From assembly GCF_905163445.1 (NCBI RefSeq), contig NC_053196.1, positions 11,805,501 through 11,869,500 on the forward strand: a stretch of DNA of 64,000 nucleotides, read 5' to 3'. Position numbers and translations under genes: made by a program. Below, piece by piece: positions 59,901-64,000 of the stretch (the first letter of the stretch is position 1; every line of letters begins with the position of its first letter). The DNA comes from Pararge aegeria (lineage: Eukaryota > Arthropoda > Insecta > Lepidoptera > Nymphalidae). A model generated the notes under the pieces. The model was not told the DNA's origin and made no database searches. It saw only the letters and a list, made by a program, of their open reading frames with translations.

Positions 59901-62900
59901 AGTCCTAGCTACTCATTCGCTTACTGGGAAACAATCACCGGCTTTCAAAAACAAACCACCGAAAAAACTTCTGGAACCGCAGTTAGTAGATGACATCGTT
60001 TTTACAGTTTCCAAAAAATGTGGCGTCCCGAAAAGAATTGTAAGGTAGGTAAAAAAATGAAGGTCCTTTTTTTCCACGCCACTGAGTTAACCTTAGCTGC
60101 CTGCTGCGCAAGAATTGCATTGAGCATGCCATTATGTCAAAGACCGTACCAAAGAGGATATATACACTACAAAAAAATACATAAATATTTATTACTTTTG
60201 TGACAAATTGTGGTTTTTATTACAATTAGAATATCTATACAAGCAATAGAGCACCAAAGTCAATGACCAATCTTTATATCCCGGATAAAAAACCCTGTGT
60301 GGGAACATGGGGTGTAATAGTAAGGAGTAGAAGTAAGAGTTAATACATAGGTAGACTATACTATTCGCTTATTACGTCAGTGTATATACTGAATACAGTA
60401 GATATATTGCGCTTGCAACGCCCCGCAGATAAAACCTCAAAATCTTAAATCAGAAAGTGTTGTCGTTGTAACTTAGATTTATCTATATATATAAAAATCA
60501 ATGCCACTTTTCGTTGTAATTTTATAACTCAAGAACACCTATCCAAACCAAATGTTTAGGCTTTGTTCGGACTATTAAATAGATGTAAAAACCACTTTAC
60601 TACTTAATAATGAGGAATTAAATCTGGTGGATACGGCAGTTTTTCTAGGAATAACGTTACATGCTAAACTTCAATGGGGCCCTCATGTTAATAATTTATC
60701 GAACAGGCTTAGTTCTGCCGCCTATGCAGTGAAGAAGATACGCCACATAACGGACATAGAAGCTGCTAGGCTAGTCTATTTTAGCTACTTTCACAGCATT
60801 ATGTCATATGGAATTTTACTAAGGGGTAATGCTGCTGATATTGGTACTATTTTCGTGCTGCAGAAGTTGCGATCTATAAAATGGGTCCGAGAGAGTAATT
60901 GAGAGATAAATTTAAAGATGTTAAGATAATGACAGTTTTTAGCCAATACATATTTGAAAATTTAATGTATGTTCACAAAAATATATCTAATTTTAATAGA
61001 AAATGTGACTGCAATAATTTGATCATTAGAAGCAAATTAAACTTGCAGTGCAATATACTAGACTACATAAAATAAGTAATTCATTTAAAGGAAATTGTAT
61101 ACAATTTTACAATAAATTAGCAGTTGATATAATGTAGATGTCTCTGAAAAAGTTCAAAGTTTGTATTAAACGCAAGCTTATAGAAAAGTCCTATTATAGT
61201 ATTAAGGACTACGTTAACGATAAAAATCCTTGGGTGTAAATTATTGCTCTAACCAGGTTGCTTCTTTAATAAGTTTTTAAAGGACAATGTGAGATGGTGA
61301 TAACAAAAAAAAAATAACAACCGGCTAAGTATGTTGAGGGCTTTTTCTTAGACCAGGGCGCGTTTGGAACCCTCGAAGCTTTAGTTTAAAGTTAACGAAT
61401 TTATTTATCGCCAACAACTCACTCCTATGTCTTATTCTACATGTAATGTACGCATCAAAAGTGCCATCAATGTGCCTATTTGAATAAAGAAATATTTGAC
61501 TTTGACTTTGACTTTGATGGTTTATGTGAAGTTTGCACAAAATCGGTTGAGCGGTTCTTCATTTAACACATTTTTGTAACTTATATAGTCAATAAATGGT
61601 GGATCATTTTGTTAATGGGGGCAAATTGACAAATTTAAATTTCAGATAGGGATTGTGCTGTCAAATTGGAACTTTTTTCAGTTTTGACAGTACCAGCATG
61701 TTGTTATGTCATTCATGCGGTTATTTAATTTTGGACAGGCTTTAAAGCAATTAAAGGAAATTGTTTTTAATATCATTTCAATAAGAAATTCATCAAATGT
61801 AACCACGCTGTATTGATGATGTTGATGTGTTTTTACACATTTTTAAAATAATGCATCGGTAGGATTACCTTAAGAATCATGTTGTAAAAGCGTATACTAT
61901 ACTCAACCCCACAAAGTTTATGTCCGTTTCTGTTAAGTTGATTCTTAATATCAGCTTTTTGTTTAAAAAGAGAATGATAATATTTTGTCTCACAAAGACT
62001 AATCTATACCTACTTATAATAAATGTGTAACTGGAAGATTTCTGTACATTTAATATATTTTGAAAATTTTGACCGGGGGTTGTTTTTTAATCGATACTGA
62101 GTCCAAAACAGATTTTTATTGAATTTTTGTCCGTCTGTCTGTCTGCCTATCTGTGTGTTCGGGCATCACGTGAAAACTACTGAACGAATTGTATAAGTAT
62201 AAATGGTATAAGTAGTTGTACCTTATATTCCGGGTCAATCGGAATCCGGGTATAGGATAATTTTTATCCAGATAAACAGTAAGTTTCCCCCGGGAAATAC
62301 GATGAAATTTTTTATCAATTTTACTTCACAGCTCCGTTAAATTTGAATCAATTTGAATAATTCTTTTTTTATTTGAAAGTGTGTAATATGAAGCATGTAT
62401 TGTCTAATTTTAATGAAGATCTGATGATTATTGTCGGAGGTAAAGGACAAAACTCTTCACAGATAACAGCACGTCGTCAGGTATATGGGACAACGATCGA
62501 ATGCATGCGTATCCTGGAATAGCTCATAGGCTTATTTTTATCCCGGAAAAGCCAACAGCTCCTACAGGATAACATCGCTATTTTTTCCACATTTGTCTTT
62601 CAAAATCCGCGCAACGGAGTTTTAAATTTACGTGTTTTTTTAGATAGGCAATGTTGAAATATTTTGAGCTTTTGAGTTTTTTTGGTTGACCGCGCTAATC
62701 TCAGAAAATGCTGTAACGATTTCGATTTTTTTTTTGTATTAGTAGTAAGTATCAATTAAGGCTATATAACATTACGCTAAAGGTAGCCATTGGTCGGCTA
62801 CCTTTTATTAAAAAGTATACCAAATAAAAGATATTGGCGTAATTATGGATAGTAAATTAAGTTTAATACCACATATGGATAATATGATTAAAAGATCTCT

Positions 62901-63843
62901 GAAATTCTTGGGATTCATGATTACAAAGGACTTTAAAAAGTCTTCTACCAAGCTAGCACTATTTAATTCGATTGTACGAAGCAAACTTGAATACTGTTCT
63001 ATTGCATGGAGCCAATTTTATCAAATACACATGAATAGGATTGAGAGAGTCCAGAAGAAGTTTTTACGGCACCTTGCATACAAGGACAACATTTTAAAAA
63101 AGGTCAGTACCTACGCTGATCTACTGAATGTATACAAAGCGTTGTCACTGTCTGATCGCAGGGACTTTATTGATCTCTCTTTCCTGAAAAGTAAACAGAA
63201 AAATAGACGGAGGGATCGATTGCCCAAATCTGATGAGGAGGGTGTGATTGCCGGTACCAAACATAAGGTCGCATATTATGAATAAGCTAACGTTCAGACC
63301 TAGAATCGCTTCATCAAAAATGGGCAGATTCGCTCCATTGTGTAGAATAGTTGCTACCTACAACAAATTGGTTGGAAGTGCTGGCTTTTTCGACACTCCG
63401 CCCCGTGTTTCAAAAATGAAGTCAAAAAACTTTTAAAAGTACGGCCAGATTTTTAGTCATTTTTTTTTTTAAGTTATTTTTTTTTCTTGGTTATATAAGT
63501 ACCTATTTTAATAATTTTTAATGAGAAATGTTGCAAAAACTGCAATAAATATCTTATTTGAGAGCGTGTGAACATACGACTACTTTTTGAAGTTGACTCA
63601 TTCGCGAACGAAGTCGCGCGGGTCCGCTAGTCTATTATATTTATTTTGTGATGAGAAATGATTATGTCCTTGTAAACCGAGTGATTATAAAATTTCAGGT
63701 CCTGTATAACTACAAAATGTACCGATGAAGCAAAACTATATCGCAATCGGCAGCATTTTAAAAAGTTACGAGATGAACAGAATCGAGAAAACGTGTCACC
63801 ATCGCCCGCCTCGTCAAATGAGTCGTCTAACGCAAGAGATTAG
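53951..63843 (+). CDS. BEN-domain protein C (Insensitive/Elba-like), 7 exons, 448 aa
   Basis: Likely a nuclear DNA-binding regulator and the best-defined of the three BEN paralogs. Exons 53951-54134, 54844-54959, 57798-57905, 58322-58858, 59322-59434, 59901-60044, 63699-63843; every junction is GT-AG and frame-keeping. Residues 1-100 begin WLLVEWMDEQ and include HTGKVVFIRD and ILRVSDNKHYVKELKLMLER, resembling a small Tudor-like plus helix region. Exon 3 ends NTSDSDSDQE. Exon 4 has FDQGTQTD (QGTQTD at 206-211), then a helical segment (MDKIEQLETVLHRLYTQF). The BEN domain spans 316 to about 411: VSLGSG, IDWTSYTSATRNLLQA, VLATHSLTGKQSPAF, PPKKLLEP, RIVR-SCITTKCTDE. The tail is basic then Ser-rich. 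Exon sizes (113, 144) and phases of the BEN part equal those of A and B. AATAAA lies at 63908-63913. The last intron (3.65 kb) holds LINE and Helitron remnants. Confidence 0.92.
55416..55975 (-). mobile_element. Two LINE 3' ends, reverse, in gene C intron 2
   Basis: The first (55416-55580) starts 'aaagtcaaagtcgaatattt' and has 'gctacgagggatccaaacgc'. The second (55640-55975) starts 'aaattcaaattcaaaatttc' and has 'ggccaaacgcgccctggtct', 'cccacaacaaacttagccgg', 'ttattaccatctcacag' and 'acacccaagctttttta'. Both are relatives of 34028-34545 and the 3' end at 61080-61520. They are truncated and non-coding. Confidence 0.7.
55976..57797. other. Remainder of gene C intron 2
   Basis: A short LINE-like fragment near 55980-56090 ('gcaaagctgcttagcggcat ... 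ggcggacttccccggacgag') follows the LINE tails. The rest is AT-rich. Overlapping frames at 57384-57693 have no recognisable motifs and are probably chance. Confidence 0.4.
60481..61560 (+). mobile_element. LINE (jockey-like) RT remnant and 3' UTR, inside gene C intron 6
   Basis: The frame 60627-60902 encodes TAVFLGITLHAKLQWGPHVN, NRLSSAAYAVKKIR and LVYFSYFHSIMSYGILL, the C-terminal part of a jockey-type ORF2 reverse-transcriptase protein. It then stops prematurely. A 3' UTR follows ('cttgggtgtaaattattgct', 'gagatggtgataacaaaaaa', 'gcgcgtttggaaccctcgaa', 'tatttgactttgactttgac'). The flanks ('atctatatatataaaaatca' before, 'cacaaaatcggttgagcggt' after) look like a Helitron-type repeat into which the LINE inserted. 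It is inactive. Confidence 0.75.
62000..63634 (+). mobile_element. Helitron-like block carrying a broken LINE RT, gene C intron 6
   Basis: The left part has 'atctatacctacttataata' and 'catcacgtgaaaactactga', typical of Helitron bodies. The right end has a CGCGAACGAAGTCGCG hairpin, then GGTCCGCTAGT near 63630. Inside, 62845-63285 encodes a reverse-transcriptase C-terminal piece (SLIPHMDNMIKRSLKFLGFM, SIVRSKLEYCSIAWSQFYQI, IERVQKKFLRHLAY). The frame then shifts to 63248-63436 for the last part (RFAPLCRIVATYNKL ... FF). The shift and the missing N-terminus show it is dead. Confidence 0.65.
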
Positions 63844-63907
63844 GACTAGAGATTAGATATTAAAATATATTGAGCTTTTTAAAATCCTGATTTTGAAATT
63901 GCCAGTT

Positions 63908-63913
63908 AATAAA
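63908..63913 (+). terminator. Poly(A) signal of gene C
   Basis: AATAAA 65 nt after the TAG stop at 63841-63843, in 'gttaataaatgtttt'. The downstream T/GT-rich sequence is consistent with cleavage near 63930-63950. Confidence 0.7.
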
Positions 63914-64000
63914 TGTTTTGATTTCTGACGATGAAAGTGCTATTATATTCACTAAGATTATTATTAATTTTGCCGGAGGGTATACTAAAATACACTACAC

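Overview
This is a 64-kb, AT-rich, intron- and repeat-dense piece of an insect nuclear genome, almost certainly from a lepidopteran. The signs are genes split by short GT-AG exons, many tRNA-headed SINEs (one resembling the butterfly 'Metulj' type), LINE 3' tails carrying a GCGATAAGGCCGCC motif, hAT-like MITEs with 8-bp target-site duplications, and Helitron-like ends of the type ...CTAGT. No bacterial, organellar or CRISPR features are visible.

Layout. (1) 852-1089 (+): last coding exon of an LRR/F-box-like protein whose body lies upstream of the window. (2) 2683-8443 (-): BEN-domain gene A, six exons, 441 aa as assembled. (3) 9902-11548 (+): a three-exon L7Ae-family protein matching the RNase P/MRP subunit Rpp38 (277 aa). 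(4) 15055-32737 (-): a Regnase/ZC3H12-type endoribonuclease with UBA-like, PIN-like, CCCH and CUE-like parts (510 aa). Its coding start is an 8-codon exon in a GC-rich island, 14.8 kb from the next exon. (5) 33043-36163 (-): an unrecognised two-exon gene of 153 aa. (6) 38123-46148 (-): BEN-domain gene B, seven exons, 348 aa. (7) 53951-63843 (+): BEN-domain gene C, seven exons, 448 aa.

The most striking content is the three BEN genes. In each, the BEN domain is encoded by the same module: a 113-nt exon, a 144-nt exon and a short terminal exon, with identical intron phases. The modules share W-x-SYT-x-ATR, LATHSLTGK, and ITTKC-x-DE motifs, the signature of insect BEN-solo DNA-binding factors such as Insensitive and the Elba proteins. 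The N-terminal halves differ, although B and C keep a QGTQTD motif followed by a predicted helical stretch. The genes are interspersed with unrelated housekeeping genes, so this is a loose local family expansion and not a head-to-tail array.

Intergenic DNA and introns are mostly decayed transposable elements, several of them nested. The long stretches at 22.8-32.6 kb and 27.1-32.6 kb hold nothing I can recognise. All gene models are manual assemblies from splice signals, reading-frame continuity and paralog comparison. No transcript evidence was available.
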